Shown: positions 1 through 8,025, counted from the first letter of the stretch. The stretch: 64,000 bases of DNA from Alteromonas mediterranea DE (GCF_000020585.3 NC_011138.3:3989683-4053682); one strand, 5' to 3'. Numbers and translations: made by a program. Notes: a model not told the origin generated them from the letters alone.

Positions 1-2
1 AG

Positions 3-275
3 CCGGAGGCGGGGATCTTAAAAGCCATAAAGCTTTACAAGAACACCAAAGGCCGCGTGAGCCTATACGTGTTTGGCGATGACTACCAAAGATCAAACCT
101 AGACCAAATTGTGGGTCAAATTACCCAAGCTAACCAAGGAGCCAATGGCCAGCCTGTTATTCGTATTCACGGCGTAGGCTTTAGCCGAAGTAACGGCAAC
201 GCACAGCGCTTTAGCGCATTTATGCAAGCGGTGGCGAAGCGCAATCGCGGTGCCTTTATTGGCCAATATTTTTAG
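3..275 (+). CDS. C-terminal part of an unidentified protein (partial)
   Basis: The frame is open to the left edge of the window, so only the last 90 codons are present; the GTG at 57 is probably internal. The fragment alternates beta-strand-like stretches (VSLYVFGDDY, PVIRIHGVGF) with helices and ends in FIGQYF. This resembles the C-terminal half of a von Willebrand A-type fold, but the metal-binding motif would lie upstream of the window, so I do not assign a function. It is followed at once by a hairpin that may terminate it. The downstream neighbour is on the opposite strand, so this is the last gene of its transcript. Confidence 0.7.
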   Translation, partial: PEAGILKAIKLYKNTKGRVSLYVFGDDYQRSNLDQIVGQITQANQGANGQPVIRIHGVGFSRSNGNAQRFSAFMQAVAKRNRGAFIGQYF

Positions 276-282
276 GTATAAA

Positions 283-302
283 GGGCGCCTACAAGCGCCC
301 TT
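283..302 (+). terminator. possible terminator hairpin after the partial gene
   Basis: GGGCGC and GCGCCC pair around a 6-base loop 8 bases past the stop codon. Only a short T stretch follows, so termination is plausible but not certain. It sits between two convergent genes. Confidence 0.5.
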
Positions 303-352
303 AAGATTAATTAAATTAGCTTTCGCTGTGTATAATCCGTTATTGATGCACC

Positions 353-1897
353 CTACCTATTTCGGCCATACTGCTCGTGAGATGACACCCAGTCAGATGA
401 GCTAATGGCAGAGGCCAGCGAAATTTCACCGGCAAGCACAACCGACGCCACAATTTCAGCAAACTTATACACCCGATCGCGCCCGTAACAGTCTAACAGC
501 TCTAAACATTCACGCTGCGTACCTATGCCTGTACCGCCGCCATAAGTCGCTACAATAAGTGATGGAATGGTTATAGACACGTATAAGTCGCCGTCGTCAG
601 TAAGCTCAGAATACATCATAGCCGCAGACGACTCAGATACGTTCGCCACATCCTGTCCGGTAGCGATAAACATGGCAGTGATGCCGTTAGGCGAATGTAG
701 GCCCGTGTTATTCACACCGGACAAGAACGAACCCACGCCGGCAACACGCCCGTGGTAATCGATTTGTTTAGGGTCGACCCGCATAACTTCGAGTAAGTGC
801 TCACGCTTAATGGTTGCCTCGGCAGTAACCCGCTTACCGCGAGTACGCATTATGTTTATTTGTGAGGCTTTTTTATCGGTGGCAAAGTTAGATTCAAGGT
901 AGAAATTCTCTATTCCTTCGTAGTGATCTAAAATCCATCCGCAGGCGGCGAAAGTCGCACGTCCCACCATGTTTTGGCCGGCGGCATCCCCCGTTCTAAA
1001 GTTAAACCGCAGAAAAGCGAATTTATTCGATAAAAAATGATCGATGTAAGTAAGCGTAGCTACACTCGATGTCGCTTCGGCTTCTTCTTTTATCTTTTCG
1101 AAATTCTCTTTTATCCATTTCACGAAATCTCTTGCGCCCCGAGCATTTTCAAAAATAAATACAGGGGCTCGCTGCATAGCGTCGTCAACAACGGTCGCCG
1201 TTACCCCCCCACTCATGTTAAGTAGCTTCATACCTCGATTATAGGATGCCACCAGCGTACCCTCGGTCGTTGCCAACGGCACTACAAATTCTCCTTGTGC
1301 ATTCTCGCCGTTAATTTTTATAGGCCCAGCAATACCGATAGGAACCTGCGCCACGCCTATAAAGTGCTCAATATTGCCTTGCAGCGCTTTCGGATCAATG
1401 GAGTACTGACCAACATGGTCAATTTTCTTACCCGTAGCGCTTTCAAAATACGCTTGGCGTGTTTTTATAATGCTTTCGCCGTAGTCATCCATGTCATCTC
1501 GAGGGATAAATGCACTACGCTGACCAGGGGCAGTAATATTATCTTCTACTTCAAACTTTAACTTTCCAAAGGGGGAAGCAGAGAAGCAAATACCCAGTTT
1601 GCGCTTTTCGGGGCAAGGCGCTTCATCGATATCTAAATGTACGGTAATGGTTTGACGCAAGCCAAAGGGCTCGCCGTCTGATTGATTTAGCGCTTTGACA
1701 GAAATACAGGAGTCGGCAGTTAATTGAAGGGATATTTTATCTTCGGGAATTTTTTCCCCATCAAGTGATATCCATTTTACTTCTTTAATCGTCGCATCCT
1801 TCAATCTATTTTTAAGAGAGAAAGATAAGCCTTTATCTGTTTTGGTTAGACTTGCGCGTGTATAAAGTTGCTTTAAAAGTATACTGGGTACAAACAT
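353..1897 (-). CDS. hydroxymethylglutaryl-CoA reductase, class I type
   Basis: Catalyses reduction of HMG-CoA to mevalonate (or the reverse reaction). The 514-residue protein carries the class I catalytic set: Glu212 in ATTEG, GDAAGQNM at 303-310 (NADP(H)-binding type), Lys342 in TDKK, Asp416 in TGQD, and His507 near the C-terminus in SSHEQY. The first ~125 residues are an extra N-terminal domain, soluble, with no membrane segments as in the eukaryotic enzymes; from memory, Vibrio homologues have a similar extension. The ATG at 1897 has a GAAGG-type ribosome site. The gene is transcribed alone. No other mevalonate-pathway genes are in the window, so its role in a bacterium expected to use the MEP route is unclear. 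Confidence 0.93.
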   Translation of the reverse strand: MFVPSILLKQLYTRASLTKTDKGLSFSLKNRLKDATIKEVKWISLDGEKIPEDKISLQLTADSCISVKALNQSDGEPFGLRQTITVHLDIDEAPCPEKRKLGICFSASPFGKLKFEVEDNITAPGQRSAFIPRDDMDDYGESIIKTRQAYFESATGKKIDHVGQYSIDPKALQGNIEHFIGVAQVPIGIAGPIKINGENAQGEFVVPLATTEGTLVASYNRGMKLLNMSGGVTATVVDDAMQRAPVFIFENARGARDFVKWIKENFEKIKEEAEATSSVATLTYIDHFLSNKFAFLRFNFRTGDAAGQNMVGRATFAACGWILDHYEGIENFYLESNFATDKKASQINIMRTRGKRVTAEATIKREHLLEVMRVDPKQIDYHGRVAGVGSFLSGVNNTGLHSPNGITAMFIATGQDVANVSESSAAMMYSELTDDGDLYVSITIPSLIVATYGGGTGIGTQRECLELLDCYGRDRVYKFAEIVASVVLAGEISLASAISSSDWVSSHEQYGRNR

Positions 1898-2160
1898 GAG
1901 ACTACCTTCTGTCTTTTTGCTGTGTTATTTCCCTATCCCTCTGCTTTTTATAGCACATTCTTTATACAGTTCTATGACTTCTTTCTATTTCTTCGCCAAA
2001 CATTTGCGTCATATCAACTTTCAATTTTGAGCCAAGCGCTTTTAAAAATGCGCCAACCCCTGAGAGTTAAAGTGCTCCAGAGATTCGGACCTTAGCCATA
2101 ATTCGCCCACTTCTAAACACTCCTATAGTGAATACCGTCACCGCAGTAATGATGACCACG

Positions 2161-2246
2161 AGGTATCTGGCAGTAGCATAAAGGAGGCGTCACGGATTGA
2201 GATGCCAAGGATAAAAAGCCTACACGGAAGCGGCAGCCAGATACCT
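2161..2246. repeat. perfect 11-bp inverted repeat, 64 bp apart
   Basis: AGGTATCTGGC at 2161-2171 is the exact reverse complement of GCCAGATACCT at 2236-2246. Smaller complementary stretches lie between and beyond the arms (GATGCCAA at 2201 against TTGGCAT at 2274). It could be paired operator half-sites or an RNA hairpin in a long 5' leader; function unknown. Confidence 0.6.
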
Positions 2247-2279
2247 TTTATGTGCCCTATGCGTGATGCGTTTTTGGCA

Positions 2280-2307
2280 TTGATGTCGTGTTTAGGCGGC
2301 TCATAGT
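2280..2307 (+). promoter_or_regulatory. candidate sigma-70 promoter for the peptide-export operon
   Basis: TTGATG at 2280-2285 and CATAGT at 2302-2307 with a 16-base spacer, about 45 bases before the HlyD-type start. Both boxes are imperfect, so the operon may need an activator. The match is by eye. Confidence 0.3.
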
Positions 2308-2351
2308 GCAACCACACGCACCGAACAATTGGCCCAGTACAAGGACAGAAA

Positions 2352-3605
2352 ATGAGAACAGGACTGTTTAGAAAAGAAGCAATTGATGAGCAATCTAATG
2401 AAGTAGACGGGAGCTTTTTAATGACGCCCAAACCGGTTTACTCGGCTATTGCTTTTGTATTGGTTGCTTGGATAGCAACTGCCCTTGTTTATTTAAACTT
2501 AGGCAGTTACGCACGCAAGGCATCGGTAGACGGGTGGCTAGAACCGAGCCACGGAGTATTTAAACTGTACGCAGATGCAAGGCGCGGTAATGTCGTCGAC
2601 GTTTTAATTCACGAAGGGCAACATGTAGAAAAAGGCGCGCCATTAGTAAAAATTAACTACAGCAATAGCGACGCGTTGGGCAATCGCGTGAGTAGCCAAC
2701 TGCTTATAGAATTGGAAGCAAAGCAAGCGCGAACTCACCAGAGCATTTCACGCCTTCGCGCACTACATCAAGCTCAGCTCACCGGCTTAGAACAACGCTT
2801 ATCTCAAGCTAAACGCGCTTTGGACGACCTGAATGACATTGTTGATTTAGCCAAAATACAGTGGGTTATGGCAACCGAGCATTGGGAAAACGCTCAACTT
2901 TTATTGAACCAAGGGCATATAAGCCACGCCGAGCTTGAGAATCACACAATTCAACGAATAACCGCGCAGCAACAGCTCAAACTGGCCGAGAGAGATAGCA
3001 GTACAGAACAGGCAAACATAGCCTCCCTCACCCATGAACTCGCAACTCTGCCTCAGCAACAAGCCAACGAATTGGCGAGTTTTGAAAATACGTATAGCGA
3101 CCTTAAGCAACAGATTGTAAGTCATAAAAGCAATTATGAGGAAACCATTTACGCCCCGCACAGTGGCTATATATCTGGCCTTCACGTTAAAGCGGGATAT
3201 ACCGTCGATAGTTCGCGCCCGTTGCTTACTCTCCTTCCCAAAGATGCTGATATTCAAGCGCGCATCGCGGTTCCCGTTCGCGCTGCAGGCTTTTTGCGTG
3301 AAGGGCAAGCTTTACACATTCGCTACGACGCATTTCCCTACCAGAAGTTTGGTGTGCAGAAGGGCGAAATCCTCAATGTTTCCCCGTCACTTGTACTGCC
3401 GGGCGAACTTATCGACGCGCCTATTGCTATCAATGAACCCGCCTATCTCGTTACGGCAGCCATAAGTACGAAAGAAATATTAGCGTATGGCAATCATATT
3501 TCACTAAAGGCCGGCATGACCTTCTCAGCTGATGTGCACCTAAGTCAACGTACGCTAATGGAATGGTTAATGGAACCGCTTTACAGCATCTCAGGGAAGC
3601 TTTAA
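2352..3605 (+). CDS. HlyD-family membrane fusion protein of a peptide exporter
   Basis: Periplasmic adaptor expected to join the inner-membrane ABC exporter encoded next door to an outer-membrane channel. It is 417 residues with one N-terminal membrane helix at about 30-49. Next come a lipoyl-like half-motif around 64-100 (GNVVDVLIHEGQHVEKGAPLVKI), a long Gln/Glu/Leu-rich coiled coil at about 115-240, and the second lipoyl half around 255-285 (IYAPHSGYISGLHVKAG). The ATG at 2352 has AAGGA six bases upstream. The stop overlaps the exporter start as TAATG, showing translational coupling. No TolC-type gene is nearby, so the outer-membrane partner must be encoded elsewhere. Confidence 0.9.
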   Translation: MRTGLFRKEAIDEQSNEVDGSFLMTPKPVYSAIAFVLVAWIATALVYLNLGSYARKASVDGWLEPSHGVFKLYADARRGNVVDVLIHEGQHVEKGAPLVKINYSNSDALGNRVSSQLLIELEAKQARTHQSISRLRALHQAQLTGLEQRLSQAKRALDDLNDIVDLAKIQWVMATEHWENAQLLLNQGHISHAELENHTIQRITAQQQLKLAERDSSTEQANIASLTHELATLPQQQANELASFENTYSDLKQQIVSHKSNYEETIYAPHSGYISGLHVKAGYTVDSSRPLLTLLPKDADIQARIAVPVRAAGFLREGQALHIRYDAFPYQKFGVQKGEILNVSPSLVLPGELIDAPIAINEPAYLVTAAISTKEILAYGNHISLKAGMTFSADVHLSQRTLMEWLMEPLYSISGKL

Positions 3606-5779
3606 TGATGATGAGTATGACAATGCCCCACGTTAGCCACACCCTGACCACTAAAAAACGCGTGCCTGTCATCTTACAAAGTGAGGCGGCTGAGTGCGGA
3701 CTTGCCTGTATGGCTATGATTGCCCAGTACTATAGAGATAAACGGGATCTCAACGCCCTACGCCAATCTATGTCAGTGTCGTTGCGTGGCACCACATTAA
3801 AAGATGTAATGAAAATTGCGAGTGATATGGGCTTTCAAACCCGGGCAATAAAGATAGAGCTTTCCCATATCACGCAACTTACCTGCCCTGCCATCTTACA
3901 TTGGAATATGAACCACTTTGTTGTGCTGACGAAAGTGAAAGGTGACCGTATCACAATACATGACCCGGCACTTGGCGAAAGAAGGCTGTCCTACAAAGAA
4001 GCGTCTAAATGCATTACCGGCATTGCGCTTGAGGTATCACCTAGCGACAGCTTTAGCCCAATCAAAGCTGGCCCGCGGCTTGGCCTTACCCAGTTTTTCA
4101 AACGTACCACGGGGTTTAAACGCAACCTTCTTACTCTATTCGCCTTATCCCTGGTGCTGCAGTTATTCGCCCTCGCTGCGCCTTATTACATGCAAACCGT
4201 GGTAGACGATGTACTTATCTACAATAACAACGCCCTACTCAAAGCGCTCGCTATTGGTTTTGCCCTATTACTGATACTAGAAACCTTTACTAGCGGGGTA
4301 AGAAAGCTGGTTATTTTGTCGGTGTCATCGCGGCTTCAACTTCAAATGTCGGCGTCAGTATTCAAACATTTGCTGTCACTTCCTCTCGACTACTTCGACA
4401 AGCGCCACATTGGCGACGTGGTATCTCGATTTGGCTCACTGGCAAGCATTAGAGAGTTTTTAACCACCGGCGTGGTAACAGCTTTACTAGATGGGCTAAT
4501 GGCCGTCGTCACCTTAGCGGTAATGATGGTTTATTCGGTGAAGCTCTCCCTCGTCGTAGTGGCAATCATGGCCACATATTTAGCCATTCGCTTAGGGCTA
4601 CTCCCCCTTATTAAACGCCTTACCACAGAGCGCATTGCCCTTGCAGCGTCCGAACAAAGTCACTTCATGGAAAGCGTGCGGGCTATTTTACCAATTCGGG
4701 TTTACGGGCAAGAGACACAGCGTCACGGACAATGGCAAAACAAACTCGTGGCCACTTTAAACAAAGACATAACACTGGGTAAAATCAATATTGGCAGCAC
4801 GCTGACTAATCAGTTCCTGTTTGGCGCAGAAAACCTCATTGTAGTGTATATCGGGGCTAGCTTAGTCATGGAAAGCACCCTTTCCATTGGTATGCTGCTG
4901 GCTTTTATCGCCTATAAATCACGTTTTGTTAGCGCACTAGATGGTGTGGTTAATAAGTTGGTAGAGCTCAATATGCTGGGCGTTCACTTTTCTCGTCTTA
5001 GCGATATTGTACTCACGCCGGTACAAGTAAAACCTCATCGTTACCAAAATGCTGACCTACCCTATTACGCGAATCAATCTCTACCTAATAATACGGCCAT
5101 CGCCCTTGAAACTAAATCGCTGGGATACCGATACAGTGAATCTAGCGAGTGGATCTTTAAGGACCTCGCACTCACCGTCAAATCAGGTGATATTGTAGCA
5201 ATTGTTGGTGAGAGCGGAAGCGGCAAAAGTACCCTGCTTAAATGCCTAATGGGGCTTTACCCGGTATCAGAAGGCAAAGTTGAACGCCCCAGCGTTAAGC
5301 AGCCTGTTGTCGCATCGGTCTTGCAAGACGATGCCTGCTTAAGCGGTACCATAGCGCAGAACATTTGCTGTTTTGAGCAAGCGCCAGACCTACAAAAAAT
5401 GGTTCACGTCGCACATATCGCCTGCATTCATGAAGATATCATGCATATGCCTATGCAATACCACACCTTAGTAGGCGATATGGGAAGCAGTTTAAGCGGT
5501 GGCCAAAAACAGCGACTGCTTCTCGCCCGAGCCCTTTATCAAGAGCCCGATATTCTGTTTCTAGATGAAGCGAGCAGCCACCTGGATATGGCCAACGAGG
5601 CTCGCATTAACCAGCATCTAACATCACTCAATATGACCCGAATTATTGTGGCCCATCGCCCACAGTCAATTGCTATGGCAGATAAAGTTTACCGCTTGGC
5701 AAACGGGACACTACACCCCTGCTCTCCTACCGAAGTATCAGGAAGCGCAATATCAGGTAACCACGGAGAAACACGATGA
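3605..5779 (+). CDS. peptidase-containing ABC transporter (C39 peptidase, membrane and ATPase domains)
   Basis: Bifunctional exporter expected to cleave the double-glycine leader of the neighbouring precursor and pump out the mature peptide. Domains in order, numbered from the ATG at 3605: C39 peptidase ~15-135 with catalytic Cys31 (AAECGLAC), His104 (WNMNHFV) and Asp120 (IHDPALG); a membrane domain ~180-470; and the ATPase with Walker A GESGSGKST near 534, signature LSGGQKQ near 629 and Walker B DILFLDEAS near 648. An ATG at 3563 is in frame, but 3605 has AGGGA at proper spacing and forms a TAATG overlap with the HlyD-type gene. All peptidase residues are intact, unlike the degenerate C39-like domains of RTX-toxin exporters. 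Confidence 0.93.
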   Translation: MMMSMTMPHVSHTLTTKKRVPVILQSEAAECGLACMAMIAQYYRDKRDLNALRQSMSVSLRGTTLKDVMKIASDMGFQTRAIKIELSHITQLTCPAILHWNMNHFVVLTKVKGDRITIHDPALGERRLSYKEASKCITGIALEVSPSDSFSPIKAGPRLGLTQFFKRTTGFKRNLLTLFALSLVLQLFALAAPYYMQTVVDDVLIYNNNALLKALAIGFALLLILETFTSGVRKLVILSVSSRLQLQMSASVFKHLLSLPLDYFDKRHIGDVVSRFGSLASIREFLTTGVVTALLDGLMAVVTLAVMMVYSVKLSLVVVAIMATYLAIRLGLLPLIKRLTTERIALAASEQSHFMESVRAILPIRVYGQETQRHGQWQNKLVATLNKDITLGKINIGSTLTNQFLFGAENLIVVYIGASLVMESTLSIGMLLAFIAYKSRFVSALDGVVNKLVELNMLGVHFSRLSDIVLTPVQVKPHRYQNADLPYYANQSLPNNTAIALETKSLGYRYSESSEWIFKDLALTVKSGDIVAIVGESGSGKSTLLKCLMGLYPVSEGKVERPSVKQPVVASVLQDDACLSGTIAQNICCFEQAPDLQKMVHVAHIACIHEDIMHMPMQYHTLVGDMGSSLSGGQKQRLLLARALYQEPDILFLDEASSHLDMANEARINQHLTSLNMTRIIVAHRPQSIAMADKVYRLANGTLHPCSPTEVSGSAISGNHGETR

Positions 5780-6087
5780 AAACCCATGAAATAAGAGAAC
5801 CCGCAGTATTAATGACAGAAGATGAGCGTATGCAAATTAATGCCAATGGCATTACCGCTCGTGACAGTGTAGTTCCTATTAACTGCTTGTCTAAACGCGA
5901 GCTGCAAGTAGCTCACAAAATTATGGAAGGCCGCTCTAATAAAGTTATCGCCTCAGAGCTCTTTATCAGCGAAAGAACGGTGAAATTTCACTGCGCTAAT
6001 ATTTACAAAAAACTCAATATTTCAAGCCGTTCGGCACTTATTGCGGGTTGCTTTAGAACCCTTTACCACGAGGCGGTCTCGCTTTAA
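5776..6087 (+). CDS. stand-alone LuxR-type helix-turn-helix regulator
   Basis: A 103-residue protein whose C-terminal two thirds (about 38-95) is a LuxR/GerE DNA-binding domain: LSKRELQV, then NKVIASELFISERTVKFHCANIYKK with the usual recognition helix. The first ~37 residues are too short for a receiver or autoinducer domain, so activity may depend on expression level or a partner. The start overlaps the exporter stop as ATGA, so it is translated with the export machinery. Position directly before the precursor gene suggests it controls this operon; this is inference. Confidence 0.85.
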   Translation: MKTHEIREPAVLMTEDERMQINANGITARDSVVPINCLSKRELQVAHKIMEGRSNKVIASELFISERTVKFHCANIYKKLNISSRSALIAGCFRTLYHEAVSL

Positions 6088-6134
6088 GCGAACGTGCCTT
6101 TTTACACAAAACGCCAATACAAGGAGCGTAAATT

Positions 6135-6365
6135 ATGAAAAACCAGCAACATCAACTCACTGTAAAATCGTGTGCCAGTGCACAGCCAGTCACACTCGTT
6201 GAGGAGCAGCTGTTCGACGTATCAGGAGGACTACGGGCTCGCTTGAGTGATATTAACCCTGTAGAAGGTGGAGGACCAGTAGAAGATAGGGGGCCAAAAG
6301 AGCCCGTATATATCACCTTAGCGATTGGTGAAGGCGGTGGCAAACTACCCGATATTTTATCGTAG
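6135..6365 (+). CDS. double-glycine-leader precursor peptide (putative RiPP or bacteriocin)
   Basis: A 76-residue peptide with a classical C39 leader: Leu21 (-12), Leu26 (-7), Val29 (-4) and Gly31-Gly32 (-2,-1) in the stretch LVEEQLFDVSGG. Cleavage after Gly32 would release a 44-residue core, residues 33-76. The core is Gly/Pro/acid-rich, has no Cys, and carries two copies of the pattern E-G-G-G-x-x-x-D at 44-51 (EGGGPVED) and 66-73 (EGGGKLPD). Possible ring partners for a ligase are Ser38, Lys55, Thr61, Lys70 and Ser76 with Asp/Glu residues. The ribosome site AAGGAG is strong. It lies between the regulator and an ATP-grasp ligase. I do not recognise the core as a known family. Confidence 0.85.
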   Translation: MKNQQHQLTVKSCASAQPVTLVEEQLFDVSGGLRARLSDINPVEGGGPVEDRGPKEPVYITLAIGEGGGKLPDILS

Positions 6366-6391
6366 TTCAGGCCAACTATCCGTAAACACGG

Positions 6392-6434
6392 GCAGCGTAT
6401 GTGCGAGCGATTTGACTCGCTACGCATGCGTTGC
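6392..6434 (+). promoter_or_regulatory. hairpin between precursor and ligase genes
   Basis: 6392-6407 pairs imperfectly (with G-U pairs and a small bulge) with 6416-6434 around the loop at 6408-6415; the inner GCGAG/CTCGC stem is perfect. The following bases are T-rich but have no clean T run. It could be a leaky terminator or RNA-processing site that makes precursor mRNA exceed ligase mRNA, as is common in RiPP operons. Confidence 0.45.
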
Positions 6435-6483
6435 TTTGTTCCGTTCTAACCTTTCACTCTTTTAACGCTGGCAAGGAGGCCGA

Positions 6484-7485
6484 ATGCACGTTGCATTATT
6501 AGGCAGTGAACAAGATCCACAAATTAAGCATATAGCCATGGCACTTAGCCAATCTGCTACTCCCTTCTATTACGCTAATACGGCTCAATTTGGCACTGAA
6601 TGGACAATAAGCTATGACCCTGATTTTGACGATGGGTTGATTCACTTCAATTCCCCCTCGTTATGCGATCAACCAAGGGTCACTTTTTCAAATACTCAGG
6701 CGGCGTATTGGCATGAGTACCTACCTGGCACACTTAAACGTACGCACGCCACGCCCGACACAAAAGGTACTGCTGCACAAAGCACAGATACAGAAAGGGC
6801 TGATACAAGCAGCAAGAGCACTACCTTTGAAAGGGAGTTTGGTTGGATTGAGCAAGAAAGAGCCAGCACCTTATTATGCTGGTTTAGCTATACGGATATA
6901 AAGTGGGTCAATGCTATTGATGCCGTTCGAAGTCATCAATGCAAGCCCTATCAATCCCGTATTGCGGGCAAGCTAGGGGCTCATATTCCTTACACGTTTG
7001 TTGGCAATGCGCCTGAGGTCGCCTCTCAATTTTGCAACAATATGCGGGAGGTTATCTATAAACCTGTGCGCGGAGGACGAACAGCCCAATTCGTAAACAA
7101 ACAGCCCAATATGCGCCCTCTGCTTAATACTTTGTTAAGTGAGCGCCCCGTTACTTTCCAAAAGTACATTGGCGGGGTAAACGTACGAAGCTACGTGCTG
7201 GGGCAAGACGTGTTGAGTGTTCAAATTGATTCTGACGAACTCGATTATAGAAACGATGATAAGGCAAGTGTGTCTATAACCATTGTACCTAATGAAGTAC
7301 AGCAGCTTGCCATAGCCATATGCCAGGCGCTGGGCATGCACTGGTGTGCTATCGACTGGCGAAAAAGTGCAAAGGGTAAATACTTCTTTTTAGAGGCCAA
7401 CCCTAGCCCGTACTTTTTAAAAGTAGAGCAGGATACGGGGTTGGATATTACAGGAAGGCTAGTAGAACTGCTTTCAAAGACATAA
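6484..7485 (+). CDS. ATP-grasp ligase, probable precursor-peptide modifying enzyme
   Basis: A 333-residue ATP-grasp protein related to the RimK/MvdC-MvdD group, which form ester or amide cross-links in graspetides (microviridin type). Visible motifs: nucleotide-binding Lys193 in IYKPVRGGRT, FQKYIGG at 225-231 with Arg235, AIDW at 289-292 and FLEANPSPYF at 302-311. The last matches the FLEVNPNGQW element recalled for microviridin ligases and includes the metal ligands Glu304 and Asn306. The N-terminal domain contains a Ser/Thr-rich stretch (about 85-114) that looks disordered. The ribosome site AAGGAGG is excellent. It lies just after a double-glycine precursor. The exact chemistry is unknown; amino-acid addition or macrocyclisation are both possible. 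Confidence 0.82.
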   Translation: MHVALLGSEQDPQIKHIAMALSQSATPFYYANTAQFGTEWTISYDPDFDDGLIHFNSPSLCDQPRVTFSNTQAAYWHEYLPGTLKRTHATPDTKGTAAQSTDTERADTSSKSTTFEREFGWIEQERASTLLCWFSYTDIKWVNAIDAVRSHQCKPYQSRIAGKLGAHIPYTFVGNAPEVASQFCNNMREVIYKPVRGGRTAQFVNKQPNMRPLLNTLLSERPVTFQKYIGGVNVRSYVLGQDVLSVQIDSDELDYRNDDKASVSITIVPNEVQQLAIAICQALGMHWCAIDWRKSAKGKYFFLEANPSPYFLKVEQDTGLDITGRLVELLSKT

Positions 7486-7620
7486 TGATTAGTCATATTC
7501 AAACTCAAAGCACCTCGAAATTGGGGTTGCAAATTTACCATTTAAAGATGACTGAGGTGTGTGAGAAGTAGCATATCAGTGCAGAGTCACTCACGTCTTT
7601 TTAGCTTTCACCGAAAGAGA

Positions 7621-7677
7621 TAATGCATTTGCATTACCTACATTTACAAACTAAGATTAGAACTAACAATATTAGTT
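7621..7677. promoter_or_regulatory. paired palindromes, candidate operators of the toxin-antitoxin operon
   Basis: TAATGCA-TT-TGCATTA at 7621-7636 and AACTAA-N5-TTAGTT at 7661-7677 lie just before the antitoxin start. PrlF-type antitoxins are AbrB-fold DNA binders that repress their own operon, so either palindrome could be the operator. The sequence is AT-rich and probably overlaps the promoter. Confidence 0.5.
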
Positions 7678-7693
7678 AAAAATAGAGGTTGTT

Positions 7694-8023
7694 ATGGCAC
7701 ACGTGGCTTTAGAAACTGAATCAACACTTACAGATCGCTTTCAAACTACAGTGCCTAGTTCTGTTCGTCAGGCATTGCGCTTGGGTAAAAAAGACAAAAT
7801 TAAATACGCTATTCAGTCTGATGGTAGTGTTGTGATATCACGTGTAGCATCACAAGAAAGCGACCCCGTTATTGGCGAGTTTTTATCATTTATTGCACGC
7901 GATATGCAGACTCACCCCGAAAAGCTCGAGCCACTATCAGCGAGTATGCGTGAAAGTGTTAATACATTGGTTCACGGTGTAGAAATTGATTTAGATGCTC
8001 CCTTGTTGGACGAGGACGAGTAA
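7694..8023 (+). CDS. prlF: PrlF-type antitoxin (AbrB fold)
   Basis: A 109-residue antitoxin that should neutralise the YhaV-type RNase encoded next and repress the operon. The N-terminal swapped-hairpin AbrB domain is visible at about 10-52 (TLTDRFQTTVPSSVRQALRLGKKDKIKY ending in a beta strand), with the typical T-x-P-x-x-V-R core. The C-terminal half, rich in acidic residues and ending DLDAPLLDEDE, is the likely toxin-binding tail. The ATG at 7694 is preceded by GAGG. The toxin gene begins two bases after its stop. Confidence 0.88.
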   Translation: MAHVALETESTLTDRFQTTVPSSVRQALRLGKKDKIKYAIQSDGSVVISRVASQESDPVIGEFLSFIARDMQTHPEKLEPLSASMRESVNTLVHGVEIDLDAPLLDEDE

Positions 8024-8025
8024 GC

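Larger units (their letters stand above)
1898..2351. other. 454-bp divergent intergenic region upstream of the exporter operon
   Basis: Separates the HMG-CoA reductase gene (leftward) from the peptide-export operon (rightward). It holds an 11-bp perfect inverted repeat (2161-2171 / 2236-2246) and a weak promoter-like pair at 2280-2307. Open frames here (leftward 2138-2431; rightward 2202-2306) look non-coding. It must hold the promoters of both flanking transcripts. Confidence 0.6.

Noticed and set aside
2202-2306. Rightward 34-codon frame ending in CLGGS, at first sight like a second double-glycine leader
   Set aside because: Only one residue follows the GG, the -4 position does not fit, and the GGAGG site is 14 bases from the ATG.
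2138-2431. Leftward 97-codon frame upstream of the HlyD-type gene
   Set aside because: Overlaps the HlyD-type start on the other strand, has no ribosome site and no recognisable protein features.
3563-3604. Upstream in-frame start of the C39 exporter
   Set aside because: The added 14 residues are read inside the HlyD-type gene; the ATG at 3605 has a good ribosome site and a TAATG overlap.
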